Counted from the first letter of the stretch, positions 52,743 through 62,018 are shown. The stretch: DNA of 64,000 nt from Butyrivibrio sp. LB2008 (GCF_000621565.1 NZ_JHXZ01000014.1:124001-188000), one strand, 5' to 3'. The notes: generated by a model from the letters alone, not told the origin. Translations and numbers: made by a program.

Positions 52743-53970
52743 TTTTGAAGAGTTAAAAACAGGCATAAAATCTAAGGTTCTGCTGGCGCTTGATTTTTCC
52801 AAAGATATTTCCGATGAGGAAATGCTTGAACTAATAGACAGAGAGCTGTTTGGAAGCACGCGCGGTCTTGCAATCTCTATGGAGTCCAGAAAAAATCTCA
52901 GACTTCAGATATTTCATTCGATAAGGAAGCTTGATGTATTACAGGAACTTGTTGATGATCCCGAAGTTACGGAAATCATGATAAACGGTGTCGATAACAT
53001 CTTCACCGAGAGAAACGGAAGGATTATCAAACAAAAACTTGGATTTGAGTCCAAGGAAAAACTTGAGGACATTGTTCAGCAGATAGTTGCTTCGTGCAAC
53101 CGAGTTGTAAATGAATCATCGCCCATCGTGGATGCGAGATTGTCTGACGGATCCAGGGTAAATATTGTCTTGAGCCCCGTGGCTCTCAACGGCCCGATAA
53201 TAACCATCAGGAGATTTCCGGAAAATCCCATGACAATGGAAAAGCTTATTGAGTTTGGCGCGCTTACGCCATATATAAGGGATTATCTGGCACTTCTTGT
53301 AAAGGCAGGATACAACATCTTTATATCGGGTGGTACCGGTTCCGGTAAGACTACGTTTCTGAATGCTCTTTCAAATTATATTCCCAAAGATCTGAGAGTT
53401 ATTACGATAGAGGACAATGCTGAACTTCAGATAAGAGAAGTTCCGAATCTCGTAAGACTTGAAGCCAGAAATGCAAATGTGGAAGGCTGTAAGGAAATTA
53501 CGATAAGAGATCTCATCAAGTCTTCCCTCAGAATGAGGCCCGACTGGATAATTGTCGGCGAGGTCAGGGGAAGTGAATGCGTCGATATGCTTCAGGCCAT
53601 GAATACAGGTCATATGGCGATGTCGACAGGCCATGCGAACAGCGCGGCTGATATGTTGTCGAGAATAGAGACAATGGTTCTGATGGGGATGGACATTCCG
53701 CTCTCAGCCATAAGAGGACAGATTGCCTCGGGAATTGATATTGTTGTTCATCTTGGAAGACTTCGCGACAGATCAAGGAAAGTACTTGAGATATGTGAGC
53801 TTTCGAAGGAACCGGATCCTGTTACCGGAAAGATAAAGACGAATACGATCTTTAAATTTGAAGAGACGGGAACAAAAGATGACGGCAGGATAGTCGGAGA
53901 ATGGAGGAAAGTCGGTGACATTACAAACAGCGAAAAACTTTTTTCTGCAGGTATTACACTTCCGGCCTAA
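52735..53970 (+). CDS. cpaF: Tad secretion ATPase CpaF/TadA
   Basis: The motor of the Flp pilus. 411 residues, GTG start with GGGAGG about ten bases upstream. The N-terminal domain has LVDDPEVTEIMINGVDNIFTE, then the ATPase core has Walker A ISGGTGSGKTTFLNAL, the Asp box TIEDNAELQI, Walker B WIIVGEVRGSE and the His box GHMAMSTGHANSA. All catalytic elements are present. Its end overlaps the start of tadB by 56 bp. Confidence 0.95.
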   Translation: MNNFEELKTGIKSKVLLALDFSKDISDEEMLELIDRELFGSTRGLAISMESRKNLRLQIFHSIRKLDVLQELVDDPEVTEIMINGVDNIFTERNGRIIKQKLGFESKEKLEDIVQQIVASCNRVVNESSPIVDARLSDGSRVNIVLSPVALNGPIITIRRFPENPMTMEKLIEFGALTPYIRDYLALLVKAGYNIFISGGTGSGKTTFLNALSNYIPKDLRVITIEDNAELQIREVPNLVRLEARNANVEGCKEITIRDLIKSSLRMRPDWIIVGEVRGSECVDMLQAMNTGHMAMSTGHANSAADMLSRIETMVLMGMDIPLSAIRGQIASGIDIVVHLGRLRDRSRKVLEICELSKEPDPVTGKIKTNTIFKFEETGTKDDGRIVGEWRKVGDITNSEKLFSAGITLPA

Positions 53971-54679
53971 GATCGGTGATATTCCCGTACTGCTTCAGGG
54001 TGCGGGCATTGCGGTTCTTTTCGGGAGATTATTCTACGATTCGTGGATTGCGGCAGTATTTCTTTTGCCCCTTGTAATCCCGTGGTTCATATTTCAGAAG
54101 AAAATGGAAAAAAGGCGAATGGTACGGGTTCTGGGAATTCAGTTCAGGGATGCGATAGCGTCCGCACTTACAAGTCTTAAAGCCGGATATTCCATAGAAA
54201 ATGCATTCAGAGAAGCCGGAAGGGATATGGAACTTCTTTATGGAAAAAAGAGTCCCATATGTCGGGAGCTTAAGAGAATATACAAAGGACTGGCAAATAA
54301 TATCCCTTTGGAAAAGCTGATGGGAAGACTTGGGAAAGAAAGCGGGAACTCCGACATCGAGGAATTTGCAGAGGTTTTCGCCGTAGCAAAAAGAAGCGGC
54401 GGAAATATGACGGAAATTATAGGAAGAACGATTTCTGTTATTTCCAGAAAGATGGATGTTGAAAAAGAAATTGATGTTCTTATAAGTTCAAAACGTCTTG
54501 AAGCGGGAATAATGAATTTTGTGCCGTTTTTTATCATCTTATATATAAGCATCACAAGTAACGGCTTTTTTGCACCGCTGTATCACAATATTCCCGGAGT
54601 TATCATCATGACGATCTGTATGTTCGTTTATTTTGCGGCATATCTTTTATCTCAAAAAATTGTAAATATCACAATATAA
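53915..54679 (+). CDS. TadB-like inner membrane platform protein
   Basis: 254 residues from a GTG at 53915 with TGGAGG seven bases before it, inside the end of cpaF. Two N-terminal helices (about 30-60), a T2SSF domain (VLGIQFRDAIASALTSLKAGYSIENAFREAGRD and AEVFAVAKRSGGNMTEII) and two C-terminal helices. With TadC it forms the membrane platform on which the ATPase acts. The 56-bp overlap suggests strict translational coupling. Confidence 0.85.
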   Translation: MTLQTAKNFFLQVLHFRPKIGDIPVLLQGAGIAVLFGRLFYDSWIAAVFLLPLVIPWFIFQKKMEKRRMVRVLGIQFRDAIASALTSLKAGYSIENAFREAGRDMELLYGKKSPICRELKRIYKGLANNIPLEKLMGRLGKESGNSDIEEFAEVFAVAKRSGGNMTEIIGRTISVISRKMDVEKEIDVLISSKRLEAGIMNFVPFFIILYISITSNGFFAPLYHNIPGVIIMTICMFVYFAAYLLSQKIVNITI

Positions 54680-54697
54680 GTAGTTAGGTAGTTTTAT

Positions 54698-56155
54698 ATG
54701 TTGTTTCTTTATCTGATATTCCCTTTGGGGATATTTGTCCTGTGGATCTTTTCGCGAAAAACGGAGCTTCCTTTCGATATGGAGGAGACCGGGATAAGTC
54801 GTGAATTTCTGAAGATCTCACTCTTTGTTTTCAAAAAGTTATCCATTAATGACAGGTTTTCTTCCGGTGAAAAAGTAAGGAGCTATTTAAGGACTCTCGG
54901 AAATAGGAAGAATGTTGAAAAGGCGGAGACGGAATATTATATCCGGAAGATTTCTATAGTTCTGATCATGGCGGTTGCAGGAAGTTTCCTTTCTTCACTT
55001 ATGTATCTCAGTACCGTTATGGGAACCGATGTGTACAAAACTCAGGAGCTTAAAAGAAATGATTACGGCGACGGAGAATATACCAAAGAGCTTATTGCCG
55101 GCGATGATGAGGGGAAGACTGTAGGTGAAGCGACGATTCTTGTCGGGGAGCGGCTTTATACAGACAGCGAAGCGAATGAGATGTTTGAAAAAGCCAAAGA
55201 GGTGCTCTTGCAAACGGCTCTTGGAGATAATGAATCTTTTGACCATGTGACCAAAAATCTGAATCTTGTGGAAAAACTTGAAGGGTATCCTTTTCTGATT
55301 AATTGGCATATTGATGACTACGAAGTTATCCACTATGACGGGAGACTTGAAGAAGAGAATATTCCGGAAGGCGGAACAATTGTCAATCTGACTGCCGAGT
55401 GTAAGTACAACGGAAAAGTCTGGGTGCAGCAACTGTCTGCGCGACTCTTTAAAAGGGATATGACTCCAAAGGAGAAGATTGACTCGGAGCTAAAAGATCT
55501 TTTGAAGAAAGCAGAAGAAAAATCGGTCAATGACGAGTGCGTGGCGCTTCCGGAAAGTTATAACGACATTTCCATAACATGGAAGGAAAAGGTTGAAGAC
55601 AACAGTCTTGTGATACTTGTCATAACGCTGATCGGAGGAGCGGCGTCATATGTGCTTAAAGATAAAGAGCTTAAGAAAGGCATAGAGAACAGGGCCGATC
55701 AGATGCTTAATGATTACCCGCAACTGGTATCACAGCTGGTTCTATATCTTGGCGCCGGTATGACGATGCGAAATATTTTTGAAAAACTTGCGCATGATTA
55801 TCTTAGGAAAACCAAGAACGGTGGGAAAAAGCAATATGTTTATGAAGAGATCGTCGTTGCGGTAAGGGAATTGTCGAGCGGCGTTTCGGAGGCAGTTGTT
55901 TATGAGAATTTTGGACTGCGATGCCAGAGCAGGCAGTATACAAGGCTTGGAACGCTTCTTTCTCAGAATCTGAGGAAGGGAAACAGCGAGATGCTTACGA
56001 TGTTGCAGGAAGAATCTCAAAAAGCTTTTGAAGAAAAAATGGACAGAGTAAGAAAACTCGGAGAAGAGGCGGGAACAAAACTGCTTCTTCCGATGATAAT
56101 GATGCTGGTCATTGTAATGGTGATCATTATGATACCTGCGTATCTTTCTTTTTAA
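54698..56155 (+). CDS. TadC-like platform protein with a large insertion
   Basis: 485 residues. The C-terminal half is a T2SSF domain (NDYPQLVSQLVLYLGAGMTMRNIF, then AVRELSSGVSEAVVYENFG) followed by a final membrane helix. It is much longer than typical TadC (about 290-310) because about 180 residues lie between the second and third membrane helices (about 110-300), a Glu/Lys-rich, probably extracellular domain (ILVGERLYTDSEANEMFEKA). That insertion is not one I recognise; it may contact pilin or the cell wall. It lies 18 bp after tadB. Confidence 0.82.
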   Translation: MLFLYLIFPLGIFVLWIFSRKTELPFDMEETGISREFLKISLFVFKKLSINDRFSSGEKVRSYLRTLGNRKNVEKAETEYYIRKISIVLIMAVAGSFLSSLMYLSTVMGTDVYKTQELKRNDYGDGEYTKELIAGDDEGKTVGEATILVGERLYTDSEANEMFEKAKEVLLQTALGDNESFDHVTKNLNLVEKLEGYPFLINWHIDDYEVIHYDGRLEEENIPEGGTIVNLTAECKYNGKVWVQQLSARLFKRDMTPKEKIDSELKDLLKKAEEKSVNDECVALPESYNDISITWKEKVEDNSLVILVITLIGGAASYVLKDKELKKGIENRADQMLNDYPQLVSQLVLYLGAGMTMRNIFEKLAHDYLRKTKNGGKKQYVYEEIVVAVRELSSGVSEAVVYENFGLRCQSRQYTRLGTLLSQNLRKGNSEMLTMLQEESQKAFEEKMDRVRKLGEEAGTKLLLPMIMMLVIVMVIIMIPAYLSF

Positions 56156-56185
56156 AAAATATATGAAAAACAGACGGAGGAAAAA

Positions 56186-56404
56186 ATGAATTATTTAATG
56201 TTAGGTGCAAACAGAATTATGAACAAAGTTAAGGAAGGAATCCGCAAATTCTGGAGCGACGAGTCGGGAATGGGAACGGTTGAAGTAATTCTTATCATCG
56301 TGGTTCTCATCGGACTTGTAATCGTGTTCAAGCAGCAGATTGCGGGAATTGTAGAAGATGTCTTTAAGGCAATCAGGGAAGATACACGTGTTATCACGAA
56401 CTAA
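56186..56404 (+). CDS. Flp-type pilin (type IVb)
   Basis: 72 residues. A leader with basic residues ends in DESG, then MGTVEVILIIVVLIGLVIVF: cleavage after Gly leaves the expected Glu at +5 and one hydrophobic helix, the hallmark of Flp pilins cut by the A24 peptidase encoded in the same operon. The short charged C-terminus (FKAIREDTRVITN) is typical of Firmicutes Flp1. ACGGAGG precedes the ATG. It is the main structural subunit of the pilus. Confidence 0.92.
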   Translation: MNYLMLGANRIMNKVKEGIRKFWSDESGMGTVEVILIIVVLIGLVIVFKQQIAGIVEDVFKAIREDTRVITN

Positions 56405-57824
56405 AGGATATCTGACAGTCTTTTTATCCCTGACCATTACACTGATCATGTCTCTTATTTTGGCTTTATACAGCGGAGCCAGAATAGGAGCTGTGAAAAT
56501 GAAGACAGAATGTGTGGCGGACATCTCCATGAATTCTGTCCTGGCGGAATACAGCAGAGAACTGTACAAACAGTATGGGCTTCTTATGGTTGATACCTCC
56601 TATGGAACGGGAAGGCATTCGATAACAAATACCGAAGAACATTTGAGGAAATATGCACAAAAGAATTTTGAGCCAAGTGTTGTGGGAAGGCTGACAGGAA
56701 CAAGTACCATAACAAAGATGTATTGCAAGGATGCAAGGATCACGGGAAGTTCTTTTGCATCGGACAATGACGGAGCGGTTCTTAACAGGCAGATTCTTGC
56801 ATACATGGCAGCAGAGCCGGTTGAAGGCATGCTTACGGATGTGGATGACAATATCAGAAAGCTGCGCGAGGCAGAGCTTGATACGACGGATGTTGAAGCG
56901 ATGGCTGAGGCGAACCAGGAGGAAATCGACAGTATCGAACTTCCGACAATCATAAATGAAGAAGGCGAAGAGGAAGAAGTCAGCCTCGGTAATCCGGCGG
57001 ATGCGGTCAATTCGCAGAGGGGAATCGGCGTCTTATCCCTTGCTGCAAGAGGGATAGAGATATCAAGAGCATCAACGGATCTTTCCCAATATGCGTCGAA
57101 GAGAACGAAAAATAAAGGCACGGGACTAAGAGATAATGAAGAAATATCGCTTTCTGAGAAACTTCTGATAGATGAGTATTACTGCGAAAAATGCGGGCGC
57201 TATGGCAGAGAACTTGATAAATCACTTCTAAAATATCAGCTTGAATATCTTATTTATGGGCAAAACAGCGATTACAGAAATTTGGAAAAAATGACACAGA
57301 CACTTCTTTTTTGGCGAGAAGCGTCAAATTTTGCATATATGTTGGGATGTTCGGCAAAGCAAAGTGAGGCTGATCTGGTGGCAGGTGCGCTCACAGCGGT
57401 TCTCTTGGTTCCTGAGCTTAAAGACTCTGTAAAATGGTCTATTCTCTTTGCCTGGACATTTGCAGAGAGTGTGTCAGACGTAAATATACTTCTTGAAGGC
57501 GGCCGTGTCCCTCTTTTTAAAAGTGATTCCACATGGCAGCTTGGTCTTGCTGAGATGCTTCTTTTCAGAGGGAATATCGGGAAAAAGGATTGCGGCGAAG
57601 GCTTGTATTACAAAGATTATCTCAGGATGAAGCTCGGCATGACGGATCTAAAAGACAAAACATTGAGGTTCATGGACATCATTGAGATGGATATACGAAG
57701 AACTGAAGGAAATAGGGAATTTAAGATCGATCATTGCCTGGATACATTTTGCGGCGAGCTTGTTGTCGGAACAAGTTACGGATATGAGGTGAAGATAGAA
57801 AGGGTGTACGGATATGAAGAATAG
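56388..57824 (+). CDS. DUF5702-like Tad-locus protein
   Basis: 478 residues from a GTG at 56388 (CAGGGAAG seven bases before), inside the end of the Flp gene; an ATG at 56358 is the alternative. It begins with SRTKGYLTVFLSLTITLIMS, the KG-YLTVFLSL-type signal anchor of DUF5702 proteins, which may be cut like a prepilin. The large external part holds an acidic segment (about 160-200) and a CEKCG pair near 265. It probably takes part in pilus assembly or anchoring. It overlaps the next gene by 11 bp. Confidence 0.72.
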   Translation: MLSRTKGYLTVFLSLTITLIMSLILALYSGARIGAVKMKTECVADISMNSVLAEYSRELYKQYGLLMVDTSYGTGRHSITNTEEHLRKYAQKNFEPSVVGRLTGTSTITKMYCKDARITGSSFASDNDGAVLNRQILAYMAAEPVEGMLTDVDDNIRKLREAELDTTDVEAMAEANQEEIDSIELPTIINEEGEEEEVSLGNPADAVNSQRGIGVLSLAARGIEISRASTDLSQYASKRTKNKGTGLRDNEEISLSEKLLIDEYYCEKCGRYGRELDKSLLKYQLEYLIYGQNSDYRNLEKMTQTLLFWREASNFAYMLGCSAKQSEADLVAGALTAVLLVPELKDSVKWSILFAWTFAESVSDVNILLEGGRVPLFKSDSTWQLGLAEMLLFRGNIGKKDCGEGLYYKDYLRMKLGMTDLKDKTLRFMDIIEMDIRRTEGNREFKIDHCLDTFCGELVVGTSYGYEVKIERVYGYEE

Positions 57825-58719
57825 CCCGGGAGCAGATAAAGGCACTTCTTTTTTTCTACCAGTAACAAAGAATAAAAAAGTAAACAAATCGTTTTTCCGG
57901 GCGATCAGAAAGATCAGAGGAGTGTCTTTACCTGCTTCTGTGACGGTGGAAGCTTCATTGGTACTTCCTATTTTCATATTCTTTTTTGCCAATATCATGG
58001 TGATGTTTAATATCATCAAGGTCCAGTCGGATTTAGAAGCGGCGCTTCACCAGACGGGTAATGAGATTGCTGTAAGAGCATTTGATGTTTCCTTTGCAGA
58101 AGATGCGGCCGGATTTGAACCGGATGCCGGAGTTGTAAAGGGCGTGATGTCGGTCGCATACGCTTCGTCCAAGATCAGAGAATATCTCGGGAGCGGAGCT
58201 GACAAAAGTTGTATAGACGGTGGTCTTGGCGGACTTGGGTTTATGAGATCCGATGTCAGAGAAGGCGGAGATATCATTGATATTGTAGTTAATTACAAAA
58301 TTAAGCCGCTTATTCCCGTGGCAGGCTTTAACAAGTTTCCTGTTGAAGGCAGATATTATGGGCATGCGTGGACAGGCTATGACATTATCGGTGCCGGCGA
58401 AAATGTACTTAATGAGGAGGAGATGGTATATGTCACAGAGCATGGCGAGGCGTATCACAGGAATATAAATTGCAGTCATCTGAGGCTTAGTGTAAAGAGC
58501 ACAAGCCTTTCCGGGATAGAAAAACTTCGCAACAAAGACAGAAGTAAATATTATCCCTGTGAATATTGTGCGGGGAATATTGCGGCGGGTGACGTCTTTA
58601 TAACCGATTACGGGAACAGATATCACGGCAGAGTTGATTGCGCGGGGCTTAAAAGAACAATCTATACCATTTCGATATCGGAAGTCGGTGCGCGTCATCC
58701 CTGCAAAGATTGTGGATAA
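57814..58719 (+). CDS. TadE-like pseudopilin with duplicated Cys-rich tail
   Basis: 301 residues. A long basic leader ends before SVTVEASLVLPIFIFFFANI, the TadE signature with Glu at +5. The C-terminal 110 residues contain two similar units, each starting YVTEHGEAYHRNINCSHL / FITDYGNRYHGRVDCAGL and ending PCEYC / PCKDC, so each has three cysteines and a histidine: two small metal- or disulphide-bonded knots. This fused tail is the odd feature. It overlaps the DUF5702 gene by 11 bp and precedes the second prepilin peptidase. Confidence 0.8.
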   Translation: MKNSPGADKGTSFFLPVTKNKKVNKSFFRAIRKIRGVSLPASVTVEASLVLPIFIFFFANIMVMFNIIKVQSDLEAALHQTGNEIAVRAFDVSFAEDAAGFEPDAGVVKGVMSVAYASSKIREYLGSGADKSCIDGGLGGLGFMRSDVREGGDIIDIVVNYKIKPLIPVAGFNKFPVEGRYYGHAWTGYDIIGAGENVLNEEEMVYVTEHGEAYHRNINCSHLRLSVKSTSLSGIEKLRNKDRSKYYPCEYCAGNIAAGDVFITDYGNRYHGRVDCAGLKRTIYTISISEVGARHPCKDCG

Positions 58720-58732
58720 GAGGATTTTAATT

Positions 58733-59164
58733 ATGATAATTCAGTTTGCGGAACTAATTGTTTTGGCTGTAATAGCAGGTGAAGATATGCGAAGCATGAA
58801 TATTTCTTCGTGGAAAATATGGATATTGGCGGTTCTTTCCGTTGGAAGCGCTATGTTTGGGATGGTCATTGGGAGGTGCGATGTTTGGTGTGTTGCAGCA
58901 GCTCTTTTGCCCGGAGTAGTGCTTGTTGGATTGCATTTTGTTACCGGAAAGCAGATAGGACTCGGTGATGGTTTGGTTACTTTGAGCATAGGACCTGCTT
59001 TTGGCGCAGAGAGAGTTTTGCTTGGAATTGCAGCGGCATTTTTTGCCAGCGCACTTTTTTCACTTGTGATAATCGCGGTGCTAAGGGATAAGAGGAAAAA
59101 GAGTTATCCTTTTGTTCCGTTTATAGCCGCGGGAATGGTGGTGGCGACAATTGCGAAAATATAA
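58733..59164 (+). CDS. Second A24 prepilin peptidase
   Basis: 143 residues from the ATG at 58733 (AGAGGA nine bases before), four membrane helices. The active-site aspartates are in AGEDMRSMNISSW and GKQIGLGDGLV (the GxGD motif). It is clearly a paralogue of the peptidase at 51313, but diverged, so one may serve Flp and the other the TadE/DUF5702-type leaders. It overlaps the next pseudopilin gene by 14 bp. Confidence 0.85.
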   Translation: MIIQFAELIVLAVIAGEDMRSMNISSWKIWILAVLSVGSAMFGMVIGRCDVWCVAAALLPGVVLVGLHFVTGKQIGLGDGLVTLSIGPAFGAERVLLGIAAAFFASALFSLVIIAVLRDKRKKSYPFVPFIAAGMVVATIAKI

Positions 59165-59606
59165 AGGATATATGACGCTTGAAGCGGCGCTTGTGATACC
59201 GATGGTCATTTGTGTTATAACGCTTATTATTTTGTTTACTTATTATCTGTACGGAAGGTGCGTGTTGTCGCAGGACGCTTATATACTCGCGTTTAGGGCA
59301 AGTGTAGACAAGGACAGATATGATGCTGCGCCTGAAAGTACAGTCAACGCCAAAAAAGACAGAGTAGTCGGGAAAAAATATTTTGGAAGCACAAAACCGC
59401 AGTTTCATGTAACTACCGGGGCGTCAGGAAAAGAAATCAAGGTAGAGGCGGACGCAAGGATAAGAGCCGGAGCGATGGGAGATTATTTTTTGAAACCAAG
59501 ATCCGGTTGGGAATTCAAGGCAGGGCAGAAGGCCAAGTGTCTTGAACAGGTGAAGCATATTCGAAGAATGACAAGGCTTAAAGATATTATTAAAGGATGG
59601 GAATGA
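59151..59606 (+). CDS. TadE-like pseudopilin
   Basis: 151 residues from a TTG at 59151. The TTG start is preferred over an ATG at 59172 because only it leaves the leader MRKYKG before YMTLEAALVIPMV, the cleavage pattern with Glu at +5. One membrane helix follows, then a basic external domain of about 110 residues. A minor pilin of the same pilus. It overlaps the upstream peptidase by 14 bp and the FHA gene by 4 bp. Confidence 0.78.
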   Translation: MRKYKGYMTLEAALVIPMVICVITLIILFTYYLYGRCVLSQDAYILAFRASVDKDRYDAAPESTVNAKKDRVVGKKYFGSTKPQFHVTTGASGKEIKVEADARIRAGAMGDYFLKPRSGWEFKAGQKAKCLEQVKHIRRMTRLKDIIKGWE

Positions 59607-60949
59607 AAGTGGAATACAAATATTATAAAGATTTAAAACACAGTTATATTATCGCTTCCTGTAATGATGTGAGTGAAGAAGAGCTTGGGGGATACAAGCT
59701 TAAGATAGCTGAGAACGGAAGAATCAAAAAGCTCCTTCCCGTAAGTCTCAGAAAGATTGATCTGGAACAGCTTCTTTATTATGAAGTCAGCTCAATGGTA
59801 AGTCTTGGGGACAGATTTTCTTCAAAAGGAATGGGCGCGGAGGAATTAAAAAGTTTTTTGCGTGATATGAAAGAAATGCTTGATGGGCTTTCAGAATATC
59901 TGCTCGGAGAAGAGGGAGTTCTTTTTGACATAGAAAATATCTATGTAAATATTTCTTCGGGGGAATGCAGATTCATGTATTATCCGTTTGACGGAGAGCA
60001 AAAGAGTTTTGCGGATTTCACGGAACAACTCCTTGATCTGACGGATCATGACGATGAGGGAGCAATTGAAATCGCATATAATCTCTGCGAGTTATCCAAG
60101 GAAGAAGGAATTCTCCTTCCGCAGCTTATCGATGAAGTCCTTAAAGAAAAGAGGTCTATTGAAGAACCTGTAGCCGGGAAAGAGCCTGACTATGATGAGG
60201 CGGATGAGTTTGATTACGATTATGAAGATGACGATGAAGACGGGGAATATGAAGAAAAAGAGCCACGCGGCTTAAAAGCACGAAGCAAATTGATCTTTGC
60301 CTTTTTGTTTGCCGGAGTCAGCGCAGCTATAACATATGTCAGAATGAATTTTATCTTATCGGAACTTGAGAACCTTCTCTCTATAGGTGTCATTTTGGTC
60401 TCTGTGGGGACGGGGTTAGCAGCTCTTTTTACCGGAATCAGGGATTTGAAAAAAGAAGGATTCAGAAGCTTCAAAGACAGAGATGAGCAGGAGTTTGATG
60501 ATGATGAATATGAAGGCTATGAAGATTATGATGATTCTCCGGCAAGGGAATTTAAAGCGTCATACAAAGCGCCGATTAGGATAACTTCGTCAGTAAAAGA
60601 TGTTGAAAGAGCGGCGGCAGCTGAAGAAACAACGCTTCTTGCTGAAGAAGACACGGGAGAAATGACGCTGTACAGCAGAAATGCAGATAAGACATTTAGG
60701 ATTCCTCTTGATAACCTGCCTATAACTATAGGAAAGCTTGAAGGATACGTTGATACTGTAATTAAAGATATGAGCATATCGAGGATTCATTGCAGATTCA
60801 GCAGAGAAGGGGAAAAGATCGTGGTTTCGGATCTGGGGTCAACGAACGGAACATATAAGAACGGATTAAAGCTCGGACCCAAAGTCAAGGTACCGATAGA
60901 AGAGGGGGATGAAATAAAGATAGGCCGAATTTGCTTTGACTTACGATAA
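59603..60949 (+). CDS. DUF6382/FHA-domain protein of the Tad operon
   Basis: 448 residues from the ATG at 59603 (AAAGG six bases before, ATGA overlap with the previous stop). N-terminal DUF6382-like domain (1-180), an acidic linker (DEFDYDYEDDDEDGEYEE), two membrane helices (about 226-245 and 260-282), a second acidic linker and a C-terminal FHA domain (about 355-448: ITIGKLEGYVDTVI, SISRIHCRFSREG, DLGSTNGTYKNGLKL) that binds phosphothreonine. It probably couples a Ser/Thr kinase signal to the pilus. No kinase gene is in the window. Last gene of the operon. Confidence 0.82.
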   Translation: MKVEYKYYKDLKHSYIIASCNDVSEEELGGYKLKIAENGRIKKLLPVSLRKIDLEQLLYYEVSSMVSLGDRFSSKGMGAEELKSFLRDMKEMLDGLSEYLLGEEGVLFDIENIYVNISSGECRFMYYPFDGEQKSFADFTEQLLDLTDHDDEGAIEIAYNLCELSKEEGILLPQLIDEVLKEKRSIEEPVAGKEPDYDEADEFDYDYEDDDEDGEYEEKEPRGLKARSKLIFAFLFAGVSAAITYVRMNFILSELENLLSIGVILVSVGTGLAALFTGIRDLKKEGFRSFKDRDEQEFDDDEYEGYEDYDDSPAREFKASYKAPIRITSSVKDVERAAAAEETTLLAEEDTGEMTLYSRNADKTFRIPLDNLPITIGKLEGYVDTVIKDMSISRIHCRFSREGEKIVVSDLGSTNGTYKNGLKLGPKVKVPIEEGDEIKIGRICFDLR

Positions 60950-60963
60950 CTCTGAAAAATATA

Positions 60964-60972
60964 TGTTATAAT
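60964..60972 (+). promoter_or_regulatory. Extended -10 promoter of the flavodoxin/SCP2 gene
   Basis: TGT-TATAAT, 26 bp before the ATG. TTGACT at 60936-60941 is too far away to be its -35 box. Confidence 0.55.
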
Positions 60973-60998
60973 ACCCTTAACCGGTTGGAGGGGTTCTA

Positions 60999-62009
60999 AT
61001 GAAGATTAATATCTATTACGGCGGAAGGGGAATTATCGACGATCCCACTTTGTATGTTATTTCTCAGATTACGACAGTTTTGCAGGAGCTTAATGTAAAG
61101 GTTCAGCAATATAATCTATATGAGCAGAAGAATGGAATTACGGCACTTCCGAATACTCTTAAGGATGCAGACGGAATTATCCTTGCATCTACAGTTGAGT
61201 GGTTCGGTGTAGGCGGATATATGATGCAGTTTCTTGATGCGTGCTGGTTGTACGGAGATAAAGAAAAGATCAAGACAATCTACATGGCGCCTGTTGTAAT
61301 GTCCACAACTCACGGAGAAAGAGAAGGAATGACGAATCTTTCTGCTGCGTGGGAGATGCTTGGTGGACTTCCCTGCGAAGGTATCTGTGGATATATTGCA
61401 GATACTACAAAGCTTGAAAACAGCTCTGAGTATTCAAAGATAATAGATAAGAAGGCGGAGAATATATATAGGACGATCAATCAGAAGATGCCTGTATTTC
61501 CTGCAAGTAATCGCGCGGTTATCAATAAAGTAGCCGTTGCCAACAGTATAGATCTGACACCGCAGGAATCGGAACAGCTTTCTGAGTATGCATCCGATGA
61601 CAGATTTGTAAAAAAACAGAAAGAAGATCTTCAGGAACTTGCCAGCATATTCAGGGATAAGATGGGACAGGATGAAACAACGTCCGGAAATTCCGAGGAG
61701 TATGCGAAGAAACTTCAAAATTCATTCAGGCCGGTAGCAGGTATAAATGCGAGGTTTAAAGTTCTTTTTGCTGATAATCCGAGATTAAAGCCTGTAGTCA
61801 TAGATGTTGCGAACAGCAGATGTGAGTGTTCCGCAGGCGAAAGCGGCGAATGTGATGTTATTATAACGACAGATCAGAGAGTCTTTGTGGATATCCTCGA
61901 CGGAAGAATTACATTCCAAAGGGCATTTATGGATGGAAGTATTAAAATGAAAGGCGATTTCAAGCTTCTTAGAAGTATGGATCAGCTTTTTAGTCTTATG
62001 GAGGAATAA
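60999..62009 (+). CDS. Flavodoxin-like / SCP2 fusion protein
   Basis: 336 residues. The N-terminal 165 residues have a flavodoxin-like fold (KINIYYGGRGIIDDPTLYVI, DADGIILASTVEWFGVGGYMMQFLD, the loop for FMN phosphate altered to GGRG). The C-terminal 110 residues match the SCP2 sterol-carrier fold (NARFKVLFADNPRLKPVVIDV, then CDVIITTDQRVFVDILDGRITFQRAFMDGSIKMKGDFKLL). Such fusions occur in Clostridia; an FMN-linked role with a lipid-like ligand is inference. GGAGGGG precedes the ATG. Confidence 0.8.
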   Translation: MKINIYYGGRGIIDDPTLYVISQITTVLQELNVKVQQYNLYEQKNGITALPNTLKDADGIILASTVEWFGVGGYMMQFLDACWLYGDKEKIKTIYMAPVVMSTTHGEREGMTNLSAAWEMLGGLPCEGICGYIADTTKLENSSEYSKIIDKKAENIYRTINQKMPVFPASNRAVINKVAVANSIDLTPQESEQLSEYASDDRFVKKQKEDLQELASIFRDKMGQDETTSGNSEEYAKKLQNSFRPVAGINARFKVLFADNPRLKPVVIDVANSRCECSAGESGECDVIITTDQRVFVDILDGRITFQRAFMDGSIKMKGDFKLLRSMDQLFSLMEE

Positions 62010-62018
62010 TCGAAGGAT

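Noticed and set aside
56466..57121. Leftward frames opposite the DUF5702 gene
   Set aside because: Long antisense frames without start signals or domains, inside a tightly packed rightward operon.
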